Assembly (NCBI GenBank): GCA_013339765.2
Contig: CM023449.1
Location: 22,050,888-22,114,887 of the forward strand
From: Haemaphysalis longicornis
Taxonomy: Eukaryota > Arthropoda > Arachnida > Ixodida > Ixodidae
Reading direction: 5' to 3'
DNA length: 64,000 nt
A model generated the notes under the pieces. It saw only the letters and a list, made by a program, of their open reading frames with translations. It was not told the origin of the DNA and made no database searches. Numbering within the stretch: position 1 is the stretch's first letter; the number at the start of each line of letters is the position of its first letter. This document shows positions 22,100 to 33,277 of this stretch, piece after piece. Made by a program: the position numbers and the translations under genes.

Positions 22100-24095
22100 T
22101 AATGTAAAGGACCGTTTAGCGCCCACCTTTTTAAAACGATGTAGCCGCTTACATAATGGTTCTAAATTATTTTAAAGAAGCCGATAAACTTTGGAATAGC
22201 CAAGACAAGGCTGTCTTTCTCGGCGCTGCATAGAAGCAGCCCCGCGCTTCGGTCGACGTTCGGTCGTACTAAGGCTTTGAGGAGTGTGGCACCTTTGCCC
22301 TTTCGGAAGAGCTTTCGCGATTTCGTCGCTCGCGTTTCAACTAAAGAAACGGAGTTCGCGGGAGCGCGCCTATCGCGGGGCAGCCATGTTGATATTCCGC
22401 ACGGTAACGTAAGCGGCCGCGACGGTCCGCTAAGAGGCCCCGGTTAGCGGAGCGGGGCACCGCTCCGGTATCGCCGCTAGCGCCTTTGCGCGCCACGCAT
22501 GCGCAATGGCGCTCCCGCTAGCTATCGGAGCGGAGCGGACCGTCAGAAACGGTCAGCTAAACTCTCTTAATGTGAGTGACCCAGGGTCGATTCCGATCGC
22601 GGGTAGCGTTCTTTCTCCTTTTACTTCACCCACAATCATCACCATCATCGTTAGAGAAACCTGGCTTCCCTACCAGTGAGACATGTAAACCTGTAGGCAC
22701 CTGGTGCGTACAGGAAACGCCGGGCTTGTAGCTACCCGAAGCGGAATGGCAAAAGCTGGGCATCTTAAACTAAACACCATGAGCGGGATGACGTTGGCTA
22801 GGTACAGGAGCAAGTCTCCACTGCTTTCTACAACTTGCAAGTACAAGTCATCCTCCCGTTTTTGATAAATAAACGCCCTGTTGCAGTTGAGCAATATCAT
22901 CAACGCCAGGCAAGAACCTGCAACGATATACTAGACACCTAACATTTTCTTAGGCACCTGCGCATCCACGCACCAGCGAGAACAACTACAAAATTTCTCC
23001 CCTCATTTTTCCTTCAATAAAGTTTATTCACTCAGGCCAGCCATTTCGTGGCGTACTGATTTCGAATTGCTTACGCGCCACGCTGAGCCGGGCGTAATCT
23101 CGGGCTTTGGTGTCAATAAAGTGTCTGAACATTTGCCAGCAAGTACGTAAGAATTTGGCAATTTTCCGCTGTTGAGTCGACAGATGGAGCAAAGACGAGC
23201 CCGATGAGCTTGGAAAGCTGCTTCTGAGAACTCTCTTAGCAACACGAGTGGAAACTTCAGATCCTAATTCAGGTTTCACCGCGGCCTGAAGTGCCCAGGC
23301 TTCGAGGCACGCGGTCGTGGAGGGCTAGGATGATTTCAGGCCACCTGCGTACTGACTATAACGTTGAGGTTGAAACCTTGGCGGCACTAAATCCGCTTCC
23401 TTCACAACGTCTCCTGCACTTCCGTAATTGCTGCGTTCGTAAGTTACGGCGTACTTGATGTTTCGCGCACGTTTTGCGGGAGCCGCGAGCGAAACTTCCA
23501 GCCCTTACATAACCATATTCGGCCTGCACACGCTCTAGAGGGCAACTCCAAGAAGCCACGAAGGGCAGCGGAGTTTTAGCCTACCAACAAACGGCCGTCC
23601 TTCATTTCCGTGTAACTGCTCCCGTTTCCGCGCTCTTATTGGCCGCCGGTGGCCTCGTCATCGCGCGCCAGCGTATACGTTGCGCTTGGCATTGCGTGCG
23701 CTCTCCATCTCTCCACTGACGAATACCTTTACGTTTCTTTGCGCGGCGGAGTGCCTCTCAAGGAAGAACGAACAGAAAACGGCGGGCAGCGGCGCATGGT
23801 TTGGGGCGATTCGTGACCGATCTCGCGACACTGCGCTCGCTTCCGAGATGAAAAATAGCTCAATTTGGAATGGCAAGCGCACTTCTGCGCGCACGCATGC
23901 CTGCATGCGCTTAGGGTCGCGCGCACTTAGCCGCTGTTTATACGGCTAATCCCGGAGTCGCCGTCGCGACGAACGCGGCGGTAATTTGCCGCTCCAAGGC
24001 GGCTTCGTAGCGAGAGGCAATGGTATACGGCAGAAGGAGGCAGAAGCCGGCATGCCAGCGAACGAACGCGCGAGCGGCGGCGGCGCCACGCGCGA
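22100..24095 (+). repeat. Long direct duplication, copy 2
   Basis: Counterpart of 18395-20294. It retains a ~105-bp stretch missing from copy 1 that contains a B-box-like AGGGTCGATTCC and a CATCATCACCATCATC tail, suggesting a small retroposon present in one copy only. Beyond 24095 it continues into unique DNA (24096 onward), the natural right flank that copy 1 lost at the LINE junction. Confidence 0.9.
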
Positions 24096-25169
24096 CAGGG
24101 AGGCTGAAGGCGACGACGACAACGCCAGGAACGCCACCTTTGCGTGTTCCTCCTCGTCTTGCGACGTTGTCCGGGCAGGCAGAGAAAGAACGCCCAAGGC
24201 GGCTGCAACGGCGACCGGCAGCACCCGATTACTCAGTGTCGCGTGTTTTTGGCGTCGTTGCGGTCGCCTTCGAATGGACATGTGTAAATGTCGAGGCGCG
24301 CGCGCCAGTTGCGTGAGTCGCGAGTCACGCGTGGCGCGGTGGCGTGACTCGGGCATGTCAAATCGTTGTCGTGCGTCCCGCTGACTACGGCCACGCGACG
24401 TACACGTGGCGGGTGCCGGCCGAAACGTTCTCTTTTTCTCCTTCTGCGCCATAAAATAAGCGAGCCGCTCACATTCTTTCACGTTGGCGAGAGCTCACGG
24501 CATCGTGTCACCAGAGTCCTTCAATGCTTCTCATCGAATGACTCTGGTGTCACTAATAAACGCTGTTTTCAGTGGTACAAGTTTAAAGAAAGCTTGGAAT
24601 TCAAAATTTCAACTCGCTTGAGCTTTAATAGGGAAGGGGTACGGGTGGACTTGGAACACAGTTTTCTTTAAGTGGGCCCGTGGCGCTTGCGAACGTTCAT
24701 GTATATCGCCGTGTGAAATACAACCTCCATTACTAGGAATCGCACTGCCGGCCTTACGCCCAATAATTCTGCGGACTTCTCCTCACCGCGGCAAGGGCTT
24801 GCGCCTTTGCGTCCGTTCGACATCCATTCATTACCAGTCCGCAACGTCATATGTAATTCGAACACCTGCCTTTTACCGCTTCACTGCTACCGCGCAGATG
24901 AGCTTGTGATGGGAGACCGAAAATGATGCGGGAGCGAGAAGGAAGCGATGGGGCATTATTTTCCTTTACTCTTTCCCCCATCTCGGAGAATCTCTGCGAG
25001 TCCAGCACGACGCCCGCGGATGCGTGTCCCATCTGTTTTTTTCCTCACCTTTATCCTCGACTCCAGAGGAACCGTCCGTGATTAACGCCATCCCGCTTCC
25101 CTCTTCTCTTTCTATATCCATCTTTTATTCCTCTTCCAGCATAAACTTTACAGAAAGTCGCCCCACAGC
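24096..25169. other. No gene recognised
   Basis: GC-rich left part with overlapping frames on both strands, including a 178-codon minus frame (24482-23946) that crosses the duplication border and has Arg-rich composition without domain. A short stem (CACCAGAGTC / GACTCTGGTG) precedes AATAAA at about 24551. Confidence 0.35.
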
Positions 25170-25358
25170 ATACAGTTTCCTTTAGGAGCACCGACAAGTG
25201 GGCAAGTTGGTATGGAGACATAGCGACTAAAAGCGCAGAAACACGCAGGACAAAGAGAGGAACGACGAGCGCTCACTTCACAGGACGAGCGCTTACTAAC
25301 AACTGAATTTTAATGAAACCAAAAGCGTAAATCTCGTTTCCTGCATATACAGTTTCCT
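25170..25358. mobile_element. Short retroposon-like insertion with 12-bp target duplication
   Basis: Flanked by ATACAGTTTCCT at 25170-25181 and 25347-25358. The 165-bp body contains AAACACGCAGGACAAAGAG, GAGCGCT and ACAACTGAATTTTAATGA. A related sequence (GAGCGCTTACTCACAACTGA..TTTAAT) recurs at 27450-27500 without the flank. It is a small dispersed repeat. Whether it is a SINE or a short DNA transposon is undecided, since no Pol III boxes were seen. Confidence 0.6.
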
Positions 25359-26130
25359 GTTGTGCTTTGCCCCACCCACATTGCTATCCCTTCCAGAATA
25401 AAAAATTCTGCAGAAATTCAGAGAATTATCTACCAATGCGTAGCATTCTTAGGCCGCCTGTTTTGAGTGTGAGTTTTTTTCCTGCCATATTTTTGGCATC
25501 TTCTAAATCTTGTCCGACCAATTATTTCCAAATACGCTATTATAACGATTAAAGGTGAAACTTTCACGAAATCTTCAATATTGTGGAAACGTCATGCGTT
25601 ATACGTTTGGCCATTTTCCGTAATTTTTTAGTATTTTTCTTATTTTTTAGTTTTTAAAAAATTCGCTCGACCAATTATCTCCATTTACATTATTCTAACG
25701 ATTACATTTGGAACTTTTGCGAAATCTGCATCTTTGAGGAAATGCAGGGCGTTACACGCTTCTGGCTGTGGGGGTACTCGGCAAAGAATTCTACGCATTA
25801 AAGCTCGCGGAATGACTGCGCAGCAAGCCTGCCCAACCTGCTAGTGAAAGAAACATTTCTCGCTCAACCTCTCTGCGAGATACCCCGCCACATGATACCC
25901 TATACCCGTATAGCCTGTATACCCTGAGATACCCTGTCTCACGAAAGACCCTGGCTTTTTAAAATATCACTTTTTGTCTTTGAACCATCACTCGTAGCGT
26001 ACCACATTGACCGGCCTGTTTTGGCTAGAAGAAGCTCTGCAGTGCATGCCCGTTAGGAGTTAGGAAGTAAAATTTTCCAACACCTACTCATGCATACACA
26101 CTTGAAAGGTCTGCTAGCAGCGCTGTCAGC
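25359..26130. other. AT-rich stretch, no gene
   Basis: Two approximate copies of a TCCGACCAATTATTTCCA...TTATAACGATTA motif (25510-25555 and 25660-25700) suggest a diverged internal duplication. ATACCCTG-like words recur near 25880-25940. Confidence 0.35.
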
Positions 26131-26331
26131 AGAGAGTTTTAGCATTCCGTCTGTTCCGTACGTTCCGTACGTTCCGCATGTACCAGTATCCGACTGGGCA
26201 CTTGCGCATACATTCCAAAGGGGGGGAAGGCGGTCCTCCTCGCCATTCCCGCGAGCGCACGCGCAGTCGGGTCTTGGTATACGCATGGTACGTACGGAAC
26301 GTACGGAACAGACGGCATGCTAAAACTCTCT
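26131..26331. mobile_element. MITE with ~75-bp inverted arms, AGAGAGTTTTAG ends
   Basis: The left arm reads AGAGAGTTTTAGCAT, then CCGTCTGTTCCGTACGTTCC. The right arm read from the other strand is the same for about 50 bp with few changes and remains similar for about 75 bp. It shares its first ~13 bases with the elements at 47363 and 18187, but the inner arm differs, so it is a separate subfamily with common termini. Confidence 0.8.
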
Positions 26332-27414
26332 AGTGTCGTCCGTTGACGAAACCGCTCCTCGCGCTGTTGCGCCACAGCGCCCCTGTCAGCTACCAGAGGC
26401 GTCATCGCATGCTATAGCAACTACGCAATCAACAGCACAGACAATTTTCCAAGACTGGCGGCAAGGACTATACTTCGTGTCAGACGCACTTCGGGACTAA
26501 ATGGGCCTATGTGCAGTTGCCTCTGTAAAGTGAACACCACCGCGCTGTCAGATGCATTTTTCCAACTGTTGTATTTTAATTATTTTACTCCTTTTGCCAT
26601 CCTTTACTTGCCCTTCTTTTCCGCCTTGTCAAGAAGGCCGCCCTCCTGCTTTTCTTTTAAATCGAGCTAATCTGTGAGATTCATTCTATAGACTCCGCGC
26701 TCTTCCCGTATTTCCGGTCCTGCCAATCACCGTTCCTATTTAATGTCCCTTGCCATTCACACTCCATTCCCGGCATGACAAAATAAACAATTAAGCCAAA
26801 TAGCAAAACACCCGAGTAACTGACACTATTCACACGTCTGCTAGTCAGCTCTAATGGAAGCTGTGGCGACCGCATTCGTCTGAAACGCGACGACCGGTGT
26901 TCTCGCGCTATTGAAACTTTGAAGGTATTGGCAGCCTCGCAGTCAGAGGTCGGTGCAAAACAACCTGCACATGATTACAACACGCTGCGCTGTTGGAAGC
27001 ACGCGACGGCTGTCCCTCTGCAATTGGCAGTTGCTATGAAAACAAATTCTCGATACTTTGAAAAGAGCGTTGCGAATTCATTACAGAACCTTTACAATTC
27101 CCGGACACACTGTCACCGTGAAAGCTAACAAGGACGTCGCAATCGCTCCATATCTTTCGGGCGTAATCCACGAAGACACATGGTGCTTATCTCTTTACTT
27201 TCATAATTCACTCCTTTCTGTCATCGACAGCACCGCAAATGTTGAAGAAAATCAGCGCTTACCGACGCCGCCGACCATCGACGGGCAGAACTGTTACCTA
27301 TAATCGCCGGCGACCCCGAGATGTGTCAATCGTGGAGCCTGGCACCAGCGTAAAAAAGCTTTCGTTCCGAATTTGCCCACAATATCATTTCACGGCTCAC
27401 GCAGCAAGTGGAAA
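26332..27414. other. No gene recognised
   Basis: Short frames only; no domain, terminal repeat or tail. Confidence 0.35.
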
Positions 27415-27565
27415 CCTCCAAGAAGCGCAACACTGAAAACAGGGCGCAAACGAAAGAACCACAGAATGAGCGCTTACTCACAACTGAAGTTTAATCAGGA
27501 AACACGAAGAGCACACAACCTAACAGTCACCAGAACAACCCCCCCCCCCCCCACCTAAAAAAAAG
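27415..27565. repeat. Relative of the 25182-25346 repeat, then poly-C run
   Basis: GAGCGCTTACTCACAACTGA and TTTAATCAGGAAACAC match the family seen at 25182-25346 (about 27450-27510). A run of 14 C residues follows at 27539-27552. Confidence 0.5.
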
Positions 27566-28224
27566 CCCACAAAAACAAGGAGGAGGAGGAGGAGTAAGCT
27601 TTATTCATGCGAACCGTAGGTGCTGCTGTCTGGGCACCCGCCGGGTGGGGGGTTTCCTCTAGTCCGGGATACCCTGGCCTGCGCTGGCCACCCGGGCCCT
27701 CTCTACCAGGCTACGCTGGGAGGAGAGGTCGGAGCTGGTCAGTTGTGCCACCCACTACTCGTAAGTAGGTTGTGGATTGGGAGTAAGGGACGGTGTTTGT
27801 TGACACCCCCATACCAGATGGTATAGGGTGCCAGGATGGGGGCAGTATTTGCAAGATACGGGGTAGAGGGTGGGGTACATTGCATGGAGTAGGATATTGT
27901 GGGGGGTAAGAGTTTGTAGTCGCCGGAGTATTGTACCTTCGGTTCTGGATAGGTGTGGGTGGGGTGCTGGGTATTGTTGGCGCCCGCGTCGGTAGTGGGC
28001 GAGTATATCGGCGAATTTTCTCAGGGGCGTGGGCTTGAGGATGTCGTCATCTTGAAGTTTGTCACCCTCTCTGAAAACGGCCCGGTGTGTATGTGTGCGG
28101 GCGGCGGCGTGTGCCGACTCATTTCCTTTGAGGGTTTCGTGGCCAGGTGACCAGACAAGCTGTAGTTCAGGAAGTCGCTTAATTTGTTTTATTTCTTGAT
28201 CGGACGAATATCCCACAAAAACAA
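27566..28224 (-). mobile_element. 5'-truncated LINE insertion with 13-bp target duplication
   Basis: The 13-bp CCCACAAAAACAA is present at both edges (27566-27578 and 28212-28224), and a (TCC)n 3' tail lies on the minus strand next to the left copy (27579-27594). This is the signature of target-primed reverse transcription. The coding part runs on the minus strand from the truncation point to 27755 and encodes the end of ORF2 without a stop: RNase H (LVWSPGHETLKGNESAHAAAR) and then a C-terminal YPVSCKYCPHPGTLYHLVWGC zinc-like motif. The 3' UTR is about 175 bp. It is an I-type LINE by motif. The intact frame and clean duplication suggest a fairly recent insertion. Confidence 0.85.
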
Positions 28225-28230
28225 AACCAT

Positions 28231-28491
28231 AAAAAAATACACCATCTTCCCGTAGGGGAACCCTGAGTAGTATGCGAAGCAGCCATGGGGTCGATTCAAG
28301 TGCCCATTAGTTTTCAGATCGTCGTTCCCGTTAGGTTGAGGTACGTAGCTACCGTTATATTTTATCGTTTGGTTTCCACGGTAACTACCACACTTTTCAC
28401 TTACCGGAACTACGAAATGGTAAATTGCGTTGACCCCATGGCTGTTTCACATACTACTCAGGGTTCCCCTACGGGAAGGTGGTGTAATTTT
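28231..28491. mobile_element. MITE with ~60-bp inverted arms (TACACCATCTTCCCG family)
   Basis: The left arm contains TACACCATCTTCCCGTAGGG and GAACCCTGAGTAGTATG. The right arm on the other strand reads nearly the same (about four differences in 60 bp). The central ~140 bp is unique and non-coding. Related arms occur at 59735-59923 and 53604-53655. It sits 7 bp from the LINE insertion edge. Confidence 0.8.
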
Positions 28492-28510
28492 ATTGGAGGG
28501 GGGGGGGGGC

Positions 28511-28622
<112 letters not shown>

Positions 28623-28639
28623 GTTGTACGTGGTATGAG

Positions 28640-28876
28640 TTTGTCTTTATTTAAGCATTATCATAATGTTCAACGTAGGTGACGTCGAGCTGTGGTTGGC
28701 TTCCGCTTTGATTATGACCGCCTTATGGTCTGTGAAATGAACCCTAAAGTTGCTGAAGATGAGGTCGATGCACGTTCCCCGGATGGTTGTGGGCTGCTTG
28801 TAATCACGGCCCGCCAAGACTCGCCGACGCACGCCGCTGCCGACGACGATGAAACGTCGAAGGCGCGTGCAGCGGG
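28640..28876 (-). pseudogene. Endonuclease-like C-terminal remnant
   Basis: On the minus strand the frame ending near 28650 reads YKQPTTIRGTCIDLIFSN followed by VHFTDHKAVIIKAE. TxxGTCIDLxF and the (S/T)DHKAV motif are the closing motifs of endonuclease/exonuclease/phosphatase (EEP) domains found in LINEs and in Helitron-associated proteins of arthropods. Only the last ~60 residues are visible. The upstream part runs into a tandem duplication and is unrecognisable. Confidence 0.45.
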
Positions 28877-28998
28877 CTCGTCTCGTGCCGGCCCAGGAAG
28901 ACACAGGCAACACTGTCGCTCCAGGAGCCCTTCAGGGGAAGCGTGCTCGTCTTGTGCTGGCCCAGGAAGACACCGGCAACACTGTCGCTCCAGGAGCC
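28877..28998. repeat. 69-bp tandem duplication
   Basis: CTCGTCTCGTGCCGGCCCAG (28877) and CTCGTCTTGTGCTGGCCCAG (28946) start two units with a period of 69 bp. Both share CACTGTCGCTCCAGGAGCC. Confidence 0.85.
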
Positions 28999-29164
28999 AT
29001 AGAAGGGTAAGACACCACCGGGCGTTCAGCAAGCCGAGCATGCGCAGTGGGGGTGTGGACGGCGCAACAAATAGCCCCGACCATGAGATGCGTCAGGCAA
29101 GTCGGTTGGTAACAACCCACGTCCTGATACAAAGGGAGGGCCTATAATAATCATCATCATCATC

Positions 29165-29623
29165 ATGCCTGTAAGAAGGCACTGGATGGAGTTTTCATTT
29201 GGGGTAATTCATGCAATAATTCATGATTCCTTTCTTATTTCATACTATTATTCACCCAATTGCGGCCCAGCAACGGCAGCCTCCGTGGCAACGGCGCAGC
29301 GCAAAGATCTCCCCCAACACTTTGCATATCCGTACCGTGTGCCTGTGTGGCGCAACGGGGTTCACAACGGCTTCGTAACGCGATGGACTCCGGCTAGATC
29401 CCTACAAGGGGAAGAGGTGATCTTTCCGAAGCCTCTGTTAAGGCGCAACCACATGCAACGTTTTGCCCGCGTCTTGCAACCGTCTGCGGCGCCTGGCGCC
29501 GACGCGGAACGGGCGTTGGAGAGGGCGAGCAACCACATGAGACGCGCGAAGAGCGCTTCTCCGATCCAAGTTGCCAGACTTACTTTGGTAAAGGCAGCAT
29601 CGTTCTGTTTAAGTCATTCTTAA
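29165..29623 (+). other. Unassigned 152-codon open frame
   Basis: An uninterrupted frame follows a short (ATC)n tract (29148-29165) and ends just before an AATAAA-like AATAAAC at 29621. The translation (for example FAYPYRVPVWRNGVHNGFVT, then RFARVLQPSAAPGADAER) resembles no family that I recognise. There is no clear start context, splice site or neighbouring exon. It may be a chance frame or part of an unknown repeat. Kept only because the frame is long and the opposite strand is not similarly open. Confidence 0.2.
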
Positions 29624-30281
29624 TAAACTGAAGAATAATCAAAACTTCAACAAACAAAACACGTTAAATTGATGTTCTATTAAATAAAGTGCTAAAGAGC
29701 CGCCAAATAAAGAGCCGCCATGTTGCGTGCGGAGGGGGACCGAAAATTGAGGACAGCAACATCCGGCGCAGACGCCGAAAACGGACCGAAAATCTGGGAT
29801 GCGCAGACACCGGCGCTCCGAGCGCGCTGCTGTGTATTTGGTGGCGCGCGCTGAACGCGCGTCGCCGCGGACGGTCTCCAAACGCGACCAAAACGTCGCA
29901 TGTGGTTGCGCCTTTAGGGTGCGTGACGCCGCTTGTCTGCGGTGGCTGGATACCGTGGCCCTGACGAGCTACAAAAGCAAGCCGGGTCCCCAAAGTGCTC
30001 CGCCCTTAAAGGTAGAGACACAGCGCGCGCCGGGAAAGGAGAAAAGCCACGCCGGAGGACAGGCTACTTCCGCACCTGCAGCACGAGCAGCCTCGAAAGG
30101 TGATAGTATCGCCCGCGACTAACAGTGGATCCTGGCGTTGGCGAATCAGCGGAACGAGCTTCGGATGTTGACGTCCAGATGGCCAGGTCGAGTGGTGACG
30201 GGCGCGGCCGGGAAGTTCAACAGAAATTTCGACAGCAGATCAACGGAAGTAACGTCCAGCTAAACATTCGCCATCGCATTC
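29624..30281. other. No gene recognised
   Basis: Overlapping frames on both strands at 29640-30120 in GC-rich sequence. No domain. Confidence 0.35.
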
Positions 30282-31135
30282 TTAAAGGGGTCACGAAGAC
30301 ACAATGCAAGTTGGGTCATTCGAAAGATTGCCTCGTTAGAATAACAGTGACACCACCTTTAACGCAAACTTCACTCAAACAAGCTACATAATTAGGGAAA
30401 AAACAATGGCTACGCGACCCACTATCCCATTTCCCGCACTAGAACCTATGACGTATTATGAGCAGCAGTGCGATTGGCTGAGGCCGGCAAAGGCAAACGA
30501 AAGTTAGCCAGGGCTTACAAGCTTGCAGAATGAGCTATTCCCGCTTCAATTTAATGCATTCTCTTCTTATACCCGTAAGAATGATGAGGTAAACAATGGA
30601 AGCTACGAACGCACACACATACACAGAGGCACCACTTCGTAGTGCAAACACTTTCGGTCATTATATAGCTACACAGCCATACGGCGGGTTAAGCGTACAC
30701 TGGCCAACTGGCACAAGCGACATTCTTTTCTGGCACTTTGTTTTGTCTAGGATGACCAAAATTTCACGAAACGATTACTAACAAAGGTAACAAAAATTAT
30801 TCATGTACAAATCCAGTCAAACTCAAAGGTAGTGAAGACGGTCCTGAGCGGTATCGTACTCCCACCTAGGAAAACCATAGGTAAACAAGGCGTTTCTCGG
30901 TTCCCTGCAGTAATAGTCAGCATACCAACGTTCGTTTAAAGTACCTACCTGGAATACCTCATCGTAGACGCCGTGAAACACATTATTCAGCGGAAGGATC
31001 GAAATTTTGACATAAATTCTTTAACTTCTAAGTGAATATAGCACCGCTTGATGCCGGACCAACCGCTGGGTCACTATAAAGCGCCGAGTCTTTCTAAAAA
31101 AATAATCTTTTATTTTGTCTTCAAGGCCCTTTTAA
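30282..31135 (+). mobile_element. TTAA-type inverted-repeat element, copy c, complete
   Basis: Runs from TTAAAGGGGTCACGAAGACA to TGTCTTCAAGGCCCTTTTAA: 20-bp inverted ends with TTAA borders and a ~850-bp non-coding interior. Five other copies or parts occur in the window: 199-2488 (split), 12922-13338, 34172-35027 (inverted), 37451-37615 (inverted part) and 49885-50245 (inverted part). The TTAA target and AGGG ends suggest a Kolobok/T2-like or piggyBac-like non-autonomous family. No transposase in the window. Confidence 0.8.
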
Positions 31136-32664
31136 AATGTTCAAAGCATCCCCCGCAATATTTATTACTTCCAACAGGCATATGAGCTATAAGTTGTTTG
31201 CAGCGTCATAAAAAGAAACCATTCAAAAAATGTGTTTATCCTTCAATCGCTTCTTTAGGCATGCACCATTCTGTGCTGATAACGATCATCACCATCATAT
31301 TGTGCGCGTGATCGAACGTGGCGGATGCGATGCGCGAGCATTACCTGCGCGAGGCGAAGACGACGAACCATTCGAACACTCGAACGTCCGTTGGGAACCT
31401 CACTCAGGAAGGCCTGTTCTGCTCCCCTGAAGATCTGTGCACCAGGAAGGACGTGTTACGAGTCCGCGGCGTCAACTGGTCCCGGAGGTCATCGCAGTCG
31501 CGGTGACCGAAGGCGTCCGTCCCCTCCGCCGCACACGGTTGCGTGTTCCGCCAGCCAACTCCCCCTGCTGTCCAGGTGTCCGGCGGAACGTGAAGCCCTT
31601 ATCTGGGCTCGCTCAACTTGCTCCTCGAGCAGTTCACGACACCGATCTCCGGTATGGATACCAGCGGCAGCGGCGACCCTACTACGCACAGCGCCCGAGG
31701 CACCCCACCTGCAGCCGTGCCTCAGGTAGTGGGCAGCCCAATTACAGGCCTCGGGAAGGCATGCACCAGCAAGAAGATCCAGCACCCACAACGCGACCAC
31801 GTTGCCACACTGTCACTGCAAGATACAGCGGTGACTGCTCTGAGCTACGCAGCCTCCAGCGCTCCGAAAGCTGCGACCCTCGAAGTTATCCGCCCTACCT
31901 GCGCCATCTGCAAGGGAGAGGAGCAGCCCAGGATTGCGGCAAGGTATTGTTCGCTGCCATATCCTCTTCGCACAAACCACGTGACGGCTCACGAATTCTG
32001 GCGACGCTTTAGAGGCAGTCCGGTGGCCACGCTGCAGGCCCTGCCGACGCCTCAAAGTGGGTCGACCGCATGCTCATTACATCGCTCGGAGGTTCTGCGC
32101 CACTTCTGCCGCTCCTGCAACCGGCCAGTATGGAAGGAAGTTGGGCTGCAAGACCACTTGAAAGTTGTGCGCACCGTGACGCCCAGTGAGCGGATTTGCC
32201 ATAGCAGCGCCGTGCGGCGGGAGGCTCCCTTCGAGCAGGGTGGAAGTACATTCCGGAAATCCGGCTGCTCCATGCACCTCGGGTTTCCCAAGTTTCTCAA
32301 CTCAGTGGCCGTTAATAACCTGGCGATCTTCATCTTGGATAACCTAGCCCAAAGCGTGAAGGTGTTCAGCTACCCCGCCGATGTTGCCGCGAGGGCGTGA
32401 CTTCGCCATCGAAGCCTGCGTCATCGGGGTGTGTATAATGGACGTCTGTCGAGTAGCACCCAAAGGCCCAAGGTGAAGCACGCCGTCTGCGTAGGGAAGT
32501 CCCGCGGACGGAGGCTCGGAGGTGCTGGCCAGCCAGGACTGCCACCTGTACGTCGGTCACGATGTCCAGCTAACCGCACCTCCTGCTGCTTGCGGCTGAC
32601 TGTGTTTGGGAGAACCCTTGACCTTTCGACAGAGCTTGTTGTACGGGACTTTCTTGCTACATAA
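31136..32664 (+). pseudogene. brat-like B-box/NHL sequence, copy A
   Basis: The open frame 31618-32400 (260 codons) shows, in order: a Ser/Ala/Thr-rich N-part; a decayed B-box 1 at about 31900-32015 (CAICKGEEQ, then NHVTAHEFWRRF, cf. the NCVTAHEF motif of Brat); a decayed B-box 2 at about 32071-32180 (CSLHRSEVLRHFCRSC, final Cys and His lost); then, after only ~30 codons, the penultimate NHL repeat (GCSMHLGFP, ILDNLAQSVKVFSY). After the stop and a frame change, the last NHL strand follows at 32470-32558 (KVKHAVC, then DGGSEVLASQDCHLYV). In Brat family proteins a coiled coil and most of the six-bladed propeller lie between B-box 2 and this point, so the copy carries a large internal deletion. 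An ATTAAA signal is near 32703. Not functional as a full Brat. No introns are visible. Confidence 0.65.
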
Positions 32665-33095
32665 TTTTCGAGTGACCTGTCGTTTTTATGCCTCTCATTC
32701 TTGATTAAAGACGTGTTGATTGAGGAATTTCGTCTTGGCTTCTATCTCATTTCACTTAAATTATTATGCGCAGGGAAAATTTGCTCCTCTGAACGGCTTG
32801 CAGATGCAAATTTAGGCAAGTAAGTGGGCAATCAAAATATCTCTAATTCCTATACCCACGTCCCAATAACGTGAATTGCGTTTGCTTTTATTTTTAGGTG
32901 TTATGCACTTGCATATGCTCTGCATTCGTTCTTAGATGTATTTTTTTTTGTTACGTATACAAGATATTCAGAGCAAACTAAGACATTTAATTCCGCATCA
33001 ACTGCATGGTTCCGGTTTTTAAGTGCGAATGCACTTCTTAAGCGAGCCTGAATCGTCCGCCGCCGTCCGCATAGCAACAGCTGCGGGTGCGCGCG
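32665..33095. other. 3' flank of brat-like copy A
   Basis: Includes an ATTAAA at about 32703 in TTGATTAAAGACG, conserved as TTTATTAAAGACG at about 36524 in copy B. The homology to copy B's flank continues in patches. No other feature. Confidence 0.5.
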
Positions 33096-33277
33096 CTCCT
33101 CGTCTTCCTTGGCAACGGGGGGAGATGGGCGCGCGCTGCCTGGCCGCTGACATGGCACATACCCACGTGGGGGATTGGCCAGGAATCTCCTCGTCTTCCT
33201 TGGCAACGGGGGGAGATGGGCGCGCGCTGCCTGGCCGCTGACATGGCACATACCCACGTGGGGGATTGGCCAGGAAT
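33096..33277. repeat. Perfect 91-bp tandem duplication
   Basis: Two identical 91-bp units, 33096-33186 and 33187-33277. Each ends, on the minus strand, with TCCTGGCCAATCCCCCACGT. This matches the 3'-terminal motif of the LINE copies near 41889 and 43435, so a LINE 3' end is part of the repeated unit. Copy B of the brat-like segment lacks it. Confidence 0.9.

Noticed and set aside
23946..24482. 178-codon minus-strand open frame
   Set aside because: Spans the border of the long duplication, so half of it exists twice with frame-breaking indels. Arg/Ser-rich without domain.
29165..29623. Host gene (152 codons)
   Set aside because: Open frame without recognisable domain or gene structure; kept only as an unassigned frame.
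31437..32012. 191-codon frame overlapping brat-like copy A
   Set aside because: Different frame from the B-box/NHL signatures; a shadow of the real similarity.
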